Source: Bacteroidales bacterium
Lineage (GTDB): Bacteria > Bacteroidota > Bacteroidia > Bacteroidales > UBA932
Reading direction: 5' to 3'
Length of the DNA stretch: 48,052 bases
NCBI GenBank assembly: GCA_017626555.1
Contig: JAGAIM010000142.1
Span: forward strand, 1 to 48,052
Shown here one piece after another: positions 14,526-23,466 of this stretch. A program made the translations under genes and the position numbers. The first letter of the stretch is position 1; each line of letters starts with the position of its first letter. The notes beneath the pieces are model-generated. The model was not told the origin of the DNA, ran no database searches, and saw nothing but the letters and a program-made list of their open reading frames with translations.

Positions 14526-14933
14526 TTAATAAGTCATTGTACCAGGAAGTTCCTTAGCACAGTCTATCATCTTCTGGATTTCTTTAGCCACAGGAACACG
14601 GCGAACAAGATGCTTTTCCTCATTTACTTCAAGCATCTTCGCTGCAAGATTCTCGGCATTGCGATGTGCAAGTTCCTTCACGGTATCAACACCTGCTGCC
14701 TCAAGAAGTTCAGCAAACTGAGGGCCGACACCCTTTACACGGAAAAGATCAGCGTGATTGCACCATTTGAGAATAAGTGTTCCTGAAATTCCTGTCTCCT
14801 CCTCAAGAGCCTTACGACCTGCTGGAGCAGCACATTTAGCAAGAAGTTTAGTTGCAGTGTCAATGCCCGCTGCTGTAAGTTTCTCAGCGTATGCAGTGCC
14901 TACACCTTCAATGTCAATTACTTTGTAAGCCAT
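14526..14933 (-). CDS. DUF4332 helix-hairpin-helix protein
   Basis: This 135-residue protein begins MAYKVIDIEGVGTAYAEKLTAAGIDTATKLL and carries two helix-hairpin-helix-like units, the second being FRVKGVGPQFAELLEAAGVDTVKELAHR. GVG loops of this kind bind DNA backbone or act in protein contacts; DUF4332 members are widespread in Bacteroidetes and cyanobacteria with no firm role. The start is set by the promoter at 14978-15008 and the family N-terminus; an upstream in-frame start at 15032 is rejected. The gene is monocistronic, with its own terminator. Confidence 0.85.
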   Translation of the reverse strand: MAYKVIDIEGVGTAYAEKLTAAGIDTATKLLAKCAAPAGRKALEEETGISGTLILKWCNHADLFRVKGVGPQFAELLEAAGVDTVKELAHRNAENLAAKMLEVNEEKHLVRRVPVAKEIQKMIDCAKELPGTMTY

Positions 14934-14977
14934 AGTTATATTAAAATTTAGTGGTTTATGATATTTCAAACGATTTC

Positions 14978-15008
14978 CAAAATTACGTAAAATCTTGAAA
15001 GTAGCAAA
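14978..15008 (-). promoter_or_regulatory. promoter of the DUF4332 gene
   Basis: Read on the minus strand: TTTG (15005-15008), a 19-base gap and TAATTTTG (14978-14985), a complete consensus match. The transcript would have a leader of about 40 bases. A TATTTTTG box on the plus strand (15040-15047) serves the divergent GH9 gene. Confidence 0.7.
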
Positions 15009-15081
15009 CAAGTAATCAAGGTTTTGTGACAAAATATATTATTTTTGCAAAAAAAGCGATCCATTATTAACCTTACTGACT

Positions 15082-16884
15082 ATGTATAAATTTCTGAAAC
15101 CATCATTGATATGCATCATATCTGTTTTGATGCACTCCTGTTCCAGTGGCGAAAATCCGCTCAGCATCAAAATCAATCAAGTCGGATTCTATCCTCAACA
15201 GGAAAAAACAATGACTCTTGAAGGAATCAATCCGGCAGAGACGATTTACATCTGCAGAAAGGACTCGGAAGAGCCTGTACTTGAATGTCATCCAGTCCGT
15301 ATTGCAACATCCCCGTGGTCCGGCAAGGAGCGTAAGATTTTTGATTTCAGTCAAGTCACCGAACCTGGAAGATATACGATTATTGCAGGAGATGAAACGG
15401 CAGAATTCATCATCAGTGAAACCGCACTCGATGCTCTTGCTGAGGCGGCCTTGAAAGGATTCTATCATCAACGGAGCGGTATGGATCTCGACTCTGCTAT
15501 TGCAGGCAAGTGGGCACGTAAAGGCGGTCATCCTGACACGCTCGTATATATACACGGAAGTGCTGCGACTCAGGAAAGACCTGAAGGCACGGTGATATCA
15601 TCCCCAAAAGGATGGTATGATGCGGGAGACTATAACAAATATGTAGTGAATTCCGCATATTCGATGGGACTGATGGCAAATGTATTCCGCGTATTATCAA
15701 TGAAAAGGCTCATCACTCGGGAAGAGAGCACCAGGTTCTGGGAAGAACTGGAATATAATCATCAATGGCTACTTACAATGAAGGATCCGTCCGACGGCGG
15801 AGTATATCATAAACTGACAACTCCTTCATTCGAGGCTTTCATCCATCCGACAGAATGCCGGCAGAAGCGTTATGTAGTGCAGAAATCCGTTACTGCATCA
15901 CTTGATTTTGCTGCGGTATGTGCAGAAATGGGAATGACTTGGGGCACTCATTTCGGCGGCAATCTGCTATGGGACATCAACACAAGAGGTGTATGGGAAA
16001 AAGCAGAGGATGGAGCGGGGGCATACCGATGGGCCAAAGAAAATCCGGACGCTTTCTATCATCAGGACAAGATGAACGGAATGTATGATCCCGACGTGGT
16101 TACAGGAGCATACGGAGACGGCAGTGCATCAGATGAACTGTTCTGGGCTGCCACAAGTCAGTATATGGCAAATTACCCGGGAGACAGTGATGTATATCTG
16201 ACAGATGTGATTGAGAATATGCCGGAAGAATTTACTCTGATGTCGTGGGGAAATGTAGCGGCATTGGGAGTGTTCAACTGGATCGAAATGGAAATGCATC
16301 ATCGGAAATGGGGCGAATTCTATCCTATACATAATCCTGAAGCAGAGCAGGAAAAAGAAATCAGGACGAGATGCGTAAAGATGCTTATGGAATACTGCGA
16401 CAAGGCCATTGAGGCAGTAGAAGGTTCCTGCTACAACAGCGCATACGGCAACAGGCCAGAGGATTTCCATTGGGGATGCTGTTCAAGTTTCTGCGATCAG
16501 GCGATATGCTTCCTATATGCGTATGAACTGACCAATGACAGAAAATATCTCGACAATGCATTCAGGAATATCAACTATATCCTTGGTCAGAATGCCACAG
16601 GATATTGTTATGTGACAGGTTTCGGAACAAAGAGTCCAATGCATCCGCATAGCCGTCTCTGCGCATCAGACGGCATTGAGGAACCGATTCCTGGTCTGCT
16701 TGTCGGAGGGCCGAACCCTGGACAGCAGGACATTGTGGAAGTAAAGAGATACAGTTCTGATTTCCCTGATGAATCATACGAAGATGTAGAACCGTCTTAC
16801 GCATCCAACGAGATTGCCATCAACTGGAACGCCTCCCTTGTCGCTGCCATAACCTGGCTATCCCATATCGGGAATGAGTTGTAA
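15082..16884 (+). CDS. GH9-family glycoside hydrolase lipoprotein (endoglucanase-like)
   Basis: This 600-residue lipoprotein has lipobox MHSC (Cys20). An N-terminal Ig-like (CelD_N) domain (IKINQVGFYPQQEKTMTL, about 28-110) is followed by the GH9 (alpha/alpha)6 barrel. Catalytic residues are visible: Asp180 and Asp183 in GWYDAGDYNKYV, the SPMHPHSR substrate loop and the general acid Glu577 in ASNEIAINWNA. GH9 enzymes cleave beta-1,4-glucans such as cellulose, mixed-linkage glucan or glucomannan with inversion. As a cell-surface or periplasmic lipoprotein it probably trims oligosaccharides. No SusC/SusD pair is nearby, so it is not in a recognisable polysaccharide-utilisation locus. Confidence 0.92.
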   Translation: MYKFLKPSLICIISVLMHSCSSGENPLSIKINQVGFYPQQEKTMTLEGINPAETIYICRKDSEEPVLECHPVRIATSPWSGKERKIFDFSQVTEPGRYTIIAGDETAEFIISETALDALAEAALKGFYHQRSGMDLDSAIAGKWARKGGHPDTLVYIHGSAATQERPEGTVISSPKGWYDAGDYNKYVVNSAYSMGLMANVFRVLSMKRLITREESTRFWEELEYNHQWLLTMKDPSDGGVYHKLTTPSFEAFIHPTECRQKRYVVQKSVTASLDFAAVCAEMGMTWGTHFGGNLLWDINTRGVWEKAEDGAGAYRWAKENPDAFYHQDKMNGMYDPDVVTGAYGDGSASDELFWAATSQYMANYPGDSDVYLTDVIENMPEEFTLMSWGNVAALGVFNWIEMEMHHRKWGEFYPIHNPEAEQEKEIRTRCVKMLMEYCDKAIEAVEGSCYNSAYGNRPEDFHWGCCSSFCDQAICFLYAYELTNDRKYLDNAFRNINYILGQNATGYCYVTGFGTKSPMHPHSRLCASDGIEEPIPGLLVGGPNPGQQDIVEVKRYSSDFPDESYEDVEPSYASNEIAINWNASLVAAITWLSHIGNEL

Positions 16885-16921
16885 ACCAGAAGAATAGTCC
16901 TGTAAATAATCTGGCAGCACA

Positions 16922-17021
16922 ATAAAGCGGCAACTGAACTACTAGTGACGTGCCACCCCCGGCTAGGGGGTGCCTCCCGAATGGGAGGCGGGTGTCACGG
17001 GTAGTTCAGTTGCCGCTTTAT
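16922..17021. repeat. foldback REP-like element (copy A)
   Basis: A 100-base cruciform-forming element lies between the convergent GH9 and phosphohexomutase genes. Perfect 21-bp outer arms (16922-16942 and 17001-17021) enclose TGAC (16946-16949) with GTCA (16994-16997) and two inner hairpins, CACCCCC-GGCTA-GGGGGTG (16953-16971) and GCCTCCC-GAAT-GGGAGGC (16972-16989). The 20-base core at 16951-16970 recurs exactly, inverted, at 30706-30725 inside metH. It may also serve as a bidirectional terminator here. Confidence 0.8.
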
Positions 17022-17030
17022 GTTTACTGA

Positions 17031-18692
17031 CTATTTGCTGAACTGTGCTCTGAGAGCCTCATTCTTAGCATCAGCGTCCGAACCCTTGATACCGAAGTAG
17101 AACTTGATCTTAGGCTCTGTACCTGAAGGACGGACTGTAACTACATCACCAGCCTCGTTATAGAACTGGAGAACGTTAGATGACGGAAGACCTGTCTCCT
17201 CAGGCTTTGTATAATCGATAACCTTGATTACCGGAGAACCTGCAAGTTCTTTTGGAGGATTGTTGCGATAGTCAACCATCATCTGGGCAATTTCCTCAAG
17301 ACCTGCCTTGCCCTTCTTGGTAACAGAAATGAGAGACTCCTTGTAATAGCCGAATTCAGCATATATATCCTGAAGCAACTGATAGAGGGTCTTGCCCTGC
17401 TCTGCAGCCCAGGCAGCACACTCAGCAACGAATGCACAAGAGATAGGGGCATCCTTGTCACGTACGAACTCGCCTACATTGAAGCCATAACTTTCCTCGC
17501 CACCGCATACGAATGTAGTCTCTCCCTCATTCTTCTTTATGATATCAGCGATCCACTTGAATCCGGTGAGAACATTGTAAACCTTCACTCCATACTTCTC
17601 TGCAATGGCGCGCATAAGTTCTGTAGTCACTATGGTCTTGACTATATACTGCTTGCCGTCGAGTTTTCCAAGTTCCGACCAGCGGCGAAGGATATAATAT
17701 GTAAGGATTGAACCAGTCTGGTTACCGTTGAGAAGAACCATCTTGCCCTCATTATCGCGTACTGCAATACCGATACGGTCCGCATCAGGGTCAGTCGCCA
17801 TCACGATATCAGCACCCTCTCTGTCAGCAACTGCCACTGCCATTGCAAGAGCAGAAGGCTCTTCCGGATTAGGAGACATCACTGTAGGGAAGTTTCCGTC
17901 AACCACATCCTGCTCAGGAACGTGGTAGATATTCTCAAAACCAAGTCTCTGAAGGAATTCCGGAACGATTTCTACACCAGAACCGTGGATAGGAGTATAA
18001 ACGATCTTGATATCCTTATGAGCCTGACGCGCCTCAGGAGACAGCATAAGAGTCATTACTGAATCAAGATATGCCTCATCCATTTCGTGTCCCATAACTT
18101 CGATAGGAGCAGCATCCTCACCTGGCTCGAACTTGACCATTGAAGGATCAGTAATCTTGGCAACCTCTGCAACGATGTCCTTGTCAACAGGAGAAGTTAC
18201 CTGAGCACCGTCTGACCAGAACACCTTGTATCCGTTATACTCTTTAGGATTATGAGATGCGGTGATCATAATGCCGGCAGTAGCCTTTTTCATTCTTACA
18301 GAGTAACTCATAAGCGCAATCGGATGAAGTTTGTCAAAGATATAGACGTGAATTCCGTTTGCAGCAAGAACGTTTGCAGCGATCTGAGCGAATTCAGGGC
18401 TGTTGTTGCGGCTGTCGAATGAGATGCATACACTGAGCGGCCCCTCGCAGTTTTCCTTCATATAGTTGGCAAGTCCCTGTGTAGCCATTCCTACAGTGTA
18501 TTTGTTCATTCGGTTGGTGCCGACTCCCATTATACCGCGGAGACCGCCTGTACCGAACTCAAGATTTCTGTAGAATGCATCCTCGAGACCAACAGGATCA
18601 TTTTCCTGAAGCGCGATGATCTGAGCCTTAGTAGCCTCATCAAAATTACCGTCCAGCCAACTCTGGACTACTGTTCTGAAATCTCTTTCCAT
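17031..18692 (-). CDS. phosphoglucomutase/phosphomannomutase-type phosphohexomutase
   Basis: This 553-residue cytoplasmic alpha-D-phosphohexomutase interconverts hexose 1- and 6-phosphates via a phosphoserine enzyme. Visible motifs in order: GTGGLRGIMGVGTNRMN, the phosphoserine loop TASHNPKEYNGYKVFWSDGAQ (Ser146), the metal loop DPDADRIG, the sugar loop GGEESYGF and the phosphate-binding loop RPSGTEPKIKFYF. The length matches the PgcA-type phosphoglucomutases of Bacteroidetes and Firmicutes. A minus-strand TATATTTG box (18735-18742) precedes it, divergent from the methyltransferase gene. Choice between glucose and mannose cannot be settled from sequence. Confidence 0.94.
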   Translation of the reverse strand: MERDFRTVVQSWLDGNFDEATKAQIIALQENDPVGLEDAFYRNLEFGTGGLRGIMGVGTNRMNKYTVGMATQGLANYMKENCEGPLSVCISFDSRNNSPEFAQIAANVLAANGIHVYIFDKLHPIALMSYSVRMKKATAGIMITASHNPKEYNGYKVFWSDGAQVTSPVDKDIVAEVAKITDPSMVKFEPGEDAAPIEVMGHEMDEAYLDSVMTLMLSPEARQAHKDIKIVYTPIHGSGVEIVPEFLQRLGFENIYHVPEQDVVDGNFPTVMSPNPEEPSALAMAVAVADREGADIVMATDPDADRIGIAVRDNEGKMVLLNGNQTGSILTYYILRRWSELGKLDGKQYIVKTIVTTELMRAIAEKYGVKVYNVLTGFKWIADIIKKNEGETTFVCGGEESYGFNVGEFVRDKDAPISCAFVAECAAWAAEQGKTLYQLLQDIYAEFGYYKESLISVTKKGKAGLEEIAQMMVDYRNNPPKELAGSPVIKVIDYTKPEETGLPSSNVLQFYNEAGDVVTVRPSGTEPKIKFYFGIKGSDADAKNEALRAQFSK

Positions 18693-18792
18693 AATTGGTA
18701 TATTATTTTAATGTTAAATTGCATTATATCTGAGCAAATATACTGATAAATATTCAAGAAAAAATCTATTTTTGCATAAATTTTCAATAAGA

Positions 18793-20022
18793 ATGGACAA
18801 ACTCCTTGATTTCATTTCCGAGCATCTGGCTGACGACACCACAAGGCTTATTCTCGACAAGAGCAAATGGCCGGAAATCGATATGGAAACAGTTGTCAAC
18901 TGTATCGAAAGCAGACGCAAACTCAAAGGGAAAGTGCAGGAGTGGTATGACGAGCCAAGGCTGGTATTTCCTGTCAGACTGTCGGCAGAACAGTGCAGCA
19001 GCAGCGCCACTGCACAATACAAAGCAACACTTGCCGAAAGGATTGCAGATAAAGAAGGTTGGTGCATTGCCGACCTCACAGGAGGTCTCGGAGTGGACTG
19101 CTGGTTCTTTTCGAAGAAAGCAGCGACAGTGCTGTACAATGAGATGCAGGTTCCCCTTTCCGATGCTGCAGGATATAATTTCAAGATTCTCGGTGCGACC
19201 AATATAATCGTAAGAAACAATATAGCCCGGAAGGAAACTATAAACGATATTCTGTCGGAAATATATCCTGATATAGTATATATGGATCCGGCCAGAAGGG
19301 GCGAAGGCGGAAGAAAGGTATTCCTGATAGAAGAATGTACTCCAGATGTCTTGACTTTGAAGGATGAGATATTCCGCGTATCACGCAATATTCTCATCAA
19401 ACTTTCGCCAATGGCCGATATCAGTATGGTATGCTCAAGGTTAGGTTCTACCTGCCGTGAAGTTCACATCGTATCTTCTGAAGGAGAATGCAAGGAACTT
19501 CTGATCTGGTTGGACAGGGACTGGAAAGGTGAATACAGTGTAAGCGCCGTCGAACTTCCGGCTGGTTTCCCCGAGAAGTCCGCATCTGTATTGACTTTCA
19601 CCCCGGAAGAAGAAAAGACATCGGCAGTAAGATTGGCGGAAGAACCCGGAGAATATCTGTTCGAACCAGGAAAATCACTTACAAAAGCAGGGGCTTTCAA
19701 CACCACGGGAATCCGTATGGATATATGCAAGTTTGGTATTTCAACGCACTACTACACTACATCGAGCATTGACAAAGCCGAATTGTTGAAAGGTTACGGA
19801 AAAGTATTTAAAATATTGAGCAGCAGCCCATTGGACAAACGCAACATAAAAAGCACAGGGAAATGCTATCCTAAAGCGGAGGTGACAGCCAGAAACATTC
19901 CGATAACCTCGGAAGCACTGAGAAAAAAAATCGGATGCGCCTCTGGCGGAGATGTGCACATCTTCGGATTAAGATCTGATGTCAAAGGGAATCTCCTGAT
20001 TGTAGGCAAGCGAATAATATGA
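18793..20022 (+). CDS. class I SAM methyltransferase with THUMP-like domain
   Basis: This 409-residue protein has a class I methyltransferase core: the SAM loop is IADLTGGLGVDCWFFSKKA and the catalytic-site motif is YMDPARRGEGGRKVFLIEECTPD. The C-terminal region (from about 300, GKSLTKAGAFNTTGIRMDICKFG) fits the THUMP-like domain found with it in Bacteroidetes proteins of predicted RNA-methylating function. The ATG at 18793 is chosen; an in-frame TTG at 18772 lies inside the TATTTTTG box (18767-18774) that should drive the gene. It is 13 bases upstream of the small exported protein. The RNA target is unknown. Confidence 0.85.
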   Translation: MDKLLDFISEHLADDTTRLILDKSKWPEIDMETVVNCIESRRKLKGKVQEWYDEPRLVFPVRLSAEQCSSSATAQYKATLAERIADKEGWCIADLTGGLGVDCWFFSKKAATVLYNEMQVPLSDAAGYNFKILGATNIIVRNNIARKETINDILSEIYPDIVYMDPARRGEGGRKVFLIEECTPDVLTLKDEIFRVSRNILIKLSPMADISMVCSRLGSTCREVHIVSSEGECKELLIWLDRDWKGEYSVSAVELPAGFPEKSASVLTFTPEEEKTSAVRLAEEPGEYLFEPGKSLTKAGAFNTTGIRMDICKFGISTHYYTTSSIDKAELLKGYGKVFKILSSSPLDKRNIKSTGKCYPKAEVTARNIPITSEALRKKIGCASGGDVHIFGLRSDVKGNLLIVGKRII

Positions 20023-20035
20023 ACATCAAACAATT

Positions 20036-20527
20036 ATGAAAAGACTGATTATAATAGCATTGTTTAGCCTCGCCTGCTTTTCTGCAGGTGCCACTCAGCA
20101 AATCCACGACAAAGTGATAATAGACGGAGAAACGTGGGAACTACCATTATCGCCTCTGCAATATCTCCAACCGGAGATGCAGGATGCATTCAACGCGCTG
20201 ATCGGCAATAGAAATTTTGTAAGCACGGCAAATTATCGTGGTTACATTGCCTATTGGTACGTCGAGCGTAGCCGGCTATATCTGGACCGGGTGGAAATCC
20301 CTCAGATGGACGGAACCCGCAAGACTCTATCCGGCAAGGATCTGAAAAAGGTTTTCCGTAAATTCAGATGCTGGGGAAAGATCAAGGCAGGATGGATTAC
20401 CGGTAAGATTAATGTCGGTTACGGTATCGGCAGACGTGATACCGCCAATCCGCATATACCGGCATTCGCCAAAGAAGAATCGTGGGTATTGAAAAAAGGA
20501 AGAATAATCCGGACAGACGCAAAATAA
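20036..20527 (+). CDS. small exported protein of unknown function
   Basis: This 163-residue protein has a signal peptide (MKRLIIIALFSLACFSAGA) and a mature part of about 144 residues with the distinctive segments DGETWELPLSPLQYL, NYRGYIAYWYVERSRLYLDRVEI and WGKIKAGWITGKINVGYG. There are no Cys residues after the signal and no recognisable catalytic motif. Alternating hydrophobic and polar strands suggest a small periplasmic beta fold. It is the last gene before a bidirectional terminator. I do not recognise a named family. Confidence 0.75.
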   Translation: MKRLIIIALFSLACFSAGATQQIHDKVIIDGETWELPLSPLQYLQPEMQDAFNALIGNRNFVSTANYRGYIAYWYVERSRLYLDRVEIPQMDGTRKTLSGKDLKKVFRKFRCWGKIKAGWITGKINVGYGIGRRDTANPHIPAFAKEESWVLKKGRIIRTDAK

Positions 20528-20530
20528 TAT

Positions 20531-20557
20531 AAGGCCCCATCGTTCGATGAGGCCTTT
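20531..20557. terminator. bidirectional terminator
   Basis: AAGGCC-C-CATC (20531-20541) pairs with GATG-A-GGCCTT (20546-20556) around a GTTC loop, with T residues to the right and a TAAT/A-rich flank to the left. It lies between the converging 20036 and 20579 genes. Confidence 0.7.
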
Positions 20558-20578
20558 ACTGTATCCGATCCGTAAAGA

Positions 20579-23119
20579 CTAGTTCTGATGGGCTGGTCTG
20601 AGAAGGTCGAGAACCACCTTCACAGGATTGAACGTAGCAAGAGGAACCTCAACGAAAAGTGTATTCCAGTTGCTCATAGCACCGTTCCAAAGTCCAGGAA
20701 GTTCAAGCGCCTTGAGTTCGCGTCCCTGATAACTCTTCGAACTGATGAATCCCGCATCCTCGTCAACATATTCAAGAAGATCGAAACTCTGTCCTTTATA
20801 GTCGTGCAGGCAGCATACGATATCAACCGGATTGAAGTGTGTAGCAGAAGCAAGTGCATTACGCGCGTGATCGTCTGACATATTGATCTGCACACTCTCG
20901 AGAACCTGAAGTGATGTCGAACCATCCTTCTCTGCAATGATGAAAGGACCACCGCCTGGTTCGCCTTGATTCTTCACCATACCTGCCACACGGATAGGAC
21001 GGTTGAGTTTCGCGCGAAGAGCGGCTACGCGTGCCTCAAAGTCCGAGGCCTCAGGCAGAGTCACGCAAAGAGTTTTGTCAAGGAACGCTTCGATCTCGTC
21101 ACAAAGTTCAGGAGTTGCCTCAGCATCAAGGGCATTGAGATAGCCGTAGATTCTGTCTCTAAGTTCAAGAGCCTTGCCAAGAAGCACCTTCTTCCAGGTT
21201 GCTGTCTCAGGGAGGAGTCTCTCATTTGCCACGTTGTCAATATTCTTGATTGAAACCACCTCTTCCTCGATCTTGTTGAGATTATAAATAAGTGCACCGT
21301 GTCCTGCAGGTCTGAAAAGAAGAGAATCAGTCTCTGTCCTGAAAGGCTTGTTCTCCACATCAACTGCAACCGTATCGGTAGCCTTATCCTGGAAAGTGAA
21401 TGTAATGTTATACTTTACGCCGTACTTAGCCTCGTATGCTTCCTTGACCTCAGCGTATGCCTCCTCGAAAAGATGCTGATGCTCAGGAGAAATTGTAACG
21501 ACAAGATTTGCTGTTCCATCCTCATTCCTCATATAGTTCTGAGCCTCGACAAGATGCTCCGCGAATGCAGTACGAATTTCACCGTCAGTATATTTATGGA
21601 ACTTTAGAACTCCCTTTGGCTTGGCACCATAACCAAGGCCTTCATCATTAAGAGTCTTTGAAAGGACCTCCTTCCTGTATTCAGGACATTTGCAGGTCTG
21701 CTCTCCGAAGAGTTCCGGAGTATAGAATGCGAATGACTGGATCTGATCAACAAATCTTGCTGCCGGAGCATCATCTGCCAATTCCTTTCCTGCCTTCAAT
21801 GCATCCAGCCCGCTGAAAAGATCCTTGAACATACGTGATGCAGCACCGGATGCTGGCACGAATTTGCATTTCCCATTGATGCGCGCACCTTCGTAATACT
21901 TTGCCGCAGCCTCTACAGCAGCATCGTCAAGCACCTGAATTCCTCTTTCCGGAGTGGCTGGCGCTACAATCTTCATCCAAGGAAAGCCCTGTTTGAAGCG
22001 TTCCACCTGCTGCTCAACAGTCTGTACAGACGAGCCTCTCTGCTCAATCTGAGCGATATCTTCTTTAGTAAACATATTGGATATTGAATTAGTGTATATT
22101 TCTCTTCTATATTGGTATTCCGAGCGGAACTTCTCAAATTTGTGAGGTTCCATACGGAATCGGAAATCATCGGTAAATATAGGATAATTATATTGGAACA
22201 CCGCAGCAATCTCTCCGTGAGTTTTTCCTTTCAGATCCAGAAGAACCGGCTCGTGATCCTTGATACCCTCGGAAGGGATAAAAGAACATAGAGGTTCTAT
22301 GCCGAAATGGCGGGCGACAGCCCTCACAGCCATAGAAGTACCGTTCTGCTTTCCCTGATAGGAATATCCTGCAATGTGCGGAGTTGCGATATCCACGACA
22401 TCCATCAATTCCTCATTGATATGCGGTTCATTATTCCAGGTATCAAGCACTATAGCCCCTAACTTCGGATATGCCGAAAGAAGAGCATTTTCATCAACGA
22501 CCTCACCTCGGGCCGCATTTATAAAGATGGCGCCGGGCTTCATCAAAGTAAAGAAATCCTCATTCGCCATTCCACGCGTTGTCTGATCCAAAGGGACGTG
22601 CAAGGTGACTATATCTGACTCAGCAAGAAGATATTCCAGTGAGCAGAACCCATCAGCCCCCTCCGCTGCTGCACGTGGTGGGTCACATCTGAGTATATTG
22701 AAGCCGATATACCGCGCCATTTCTTCGACCTTACGCCCGACATTGCCGACTCCTATGATTCCGATGGTACTTCCGTCTATCTTTATGCCTTTTCGCGCCG
22801 CCACGCCGTATAGTGCAGAGAAAACATACTGCATCACTCCCCCTGCGTTACATCCCGCTGCATTAGCGACTTCAATGCCATTGTTCCGACAATACTCCTC
22901 ATCGATATGATCCATACCTATGGTAGCGGTAGCAATCATCTTTACAGAAGTTCCCTCCAGCAAAGATGCGTCACAACGGGTTCTCGTCCTCACCATCAAG
23001 GCATCCGCATCAACAATATCCTCACGGGAAATCTCTATCCCTTTTTTATAGAGCACCTCACCGTATGGCTCGAACACACCGGCAAGGAAAGGTATGTCAA
23101 CATCTGCAACTATCTTCAT
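20579..23119 (-). CDS. pdxB: 4-phosphoerythronate dehydrogenase fused to DUF4301
   Basis: This 846-residue protein joins two normally separate proteins. Residues 1-340 are PdxB, which oxidises 4-phosphoerythronate with NAD in pyridoxal phosphate synthesis: the Rossmann loop GIIGVGNVGRKVEE, catalytic Arg204 (NAARGEV), Glu231 (NNEP) and His248 (ATPHIAGYSYQGK), and the family ending FRSEYQYRRE are present. Residues 349-846 are a complete DUF4301 protein, starting with a Met (MFTKEDIAQIEQRG, codon at 22073-22075) and including PASGAASRMFKDLFSG, EPGGGPF and the terminal SNWNTLFVEVPLATFNPVKVVLDLL. The linker is only IYTNSISN. DUF4301 has no assigned function. Two bases after the DUF721 gene in the recF operon. 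Confidence 0.85.
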   Translation of the reverse strand: MKIVADVDIPFLAGVFEPYGEVLYKKGIEISREDIVDADALMVRTRTRCDASLLEGTSVKMIATATIGMDHIDEEYCRNNGIEVANAAGCNAGGVMQYVFSALYGVAARKGIKIDGSTIGIIGVGNVGRKVEEMARYIGFNILRCDPPRAAAEGADGFCSLEYLLAESDIVTLHVPLDQTTRGMANEDFFTLMKPGAIFINAARGEVVDENALLSAYPKLGAIVLDTWNNEPHINEELMDVVDIATPHIAGYSYQGKQNGTSMAVRAVARHFGIEPLCSFIPSEGIKDHEPVLLDLKGKTHGEIAAVFQYNYPIFTDDFRFRMEPHKFEKFRSEYQYRREIYTNSISNMFTKEDIAQIEQRGSSVQTVEQQVERFKQGFPWMKIVAPATPERGIQVLDDAAVEAAAKYYEGARINGKCKFVPASGAASRMFKDLFSGLDALKAGKELADDAPAARFVDQIQSFAFYTPELFGEQTCKCPEYRKEVLSKTLNDEGLGYGAKPKGVLKFHKYTDGEIRTAFAEHLVEAQNYMRNEDGTANLVVTISPEHQHLFEEAYAEVKEAYEAKYGVKYNITFTFQDKATDTVAVDVENKPFRTETDSLLFRPAGHGALIYNLNKIEEEVVSIKNIDNVANERLLPETATWKKVLLGKALELRDRIYGYLNALDAEATPELCDEIEAFLDKTLCVTLPEASDFEARVAALRAKLNRPIRVAGMVKNQGEPGGGPFIIAEKDGSTSLQVLESVQINMSDDHARNALASATHFNPVDIVCCLHDYKGQSFDLLEYVDEDAGFISSKSYQGRELKALELPGLWNGAMSNWNTLFVEVPLATFNPVKVVLDLLRPAHQN

Positions 23120-23121
23120 AA

Positions 23122-23463
23122 CTATTTCAATATCAAAGTCCTTACCACTATCCCATCACCTTCCCCGTCCGACAATCCATCAGATGCAAGATATTCATTG
23201 ATCCTGCATAGCAGGCTGTCTCTCTGAAAATACAATTGATTCCTGACAACTGACGAACTGATTGCACAGACCATCACTCCTTTATCAAAATTCACATCAA
23301 GGGTATAACGTCCTGCACCTGAGACAACAGTCCAAGCATCAGAGACTCTCTGTCTGTCCAATCCAGCAGTCAGTCTCATATCTCTGATGAACTGCCTGAC
23401 AAGTTCTTCCATACCTACGGCTTCCTGTCGCCTCAGCCCATTCTTTCTGCTGTCGTATGCCAT
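23122..23463 (-). CDS. DUF721 (DciA-like) protein
   Basis: This 113-residue protein matches DUF721, the family containing DciA, which helps load the replicative helicase in bacteria lacking DnaC. Visible segments: VRQFIRDMRLTAGLDRQRVSDAWTVVSG and the KH-like strand-helix GVMVCAISSSVVRNQLYFQRDSLLCRINEYL. It sits 3 bases after recF and 2 before the pdxB fusion. The recF-DUF721 pairing is common in bacteria near the dnaA/recF region and supports a role in DNA replication. Confidence 0.88.
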   Translation of the reverse strand: MAYDSRKNGLRRQEAVGMEELVRQFIRDMRLTAGLDRQRVSDAWTVVSGAGRYTLDVNFDKGVMVCAISSSVVRNQLYFQRDSLLCRINEYLASDGLSDGEGDGIVVRTLILK

Positions 23464-23466
23464 AAT

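Noticed and set aside
16922-17021. Simple intrinsic terminator as the full explanation of the hairpin
   Set aside because: The 100-base two-hairpin fold is far larger than needed, lacks a T-run directly after the outer arms, and its core recurs inside metH, where termination would be harmful.
22060-22110. Two separate genes (pdxB and DUF4301) split by a frameshift
   Set aside because: The sequence as given is one continuous frame with both domains complete, so a fusion is reported. An indel in the assembly remains possible and is listed as a check.
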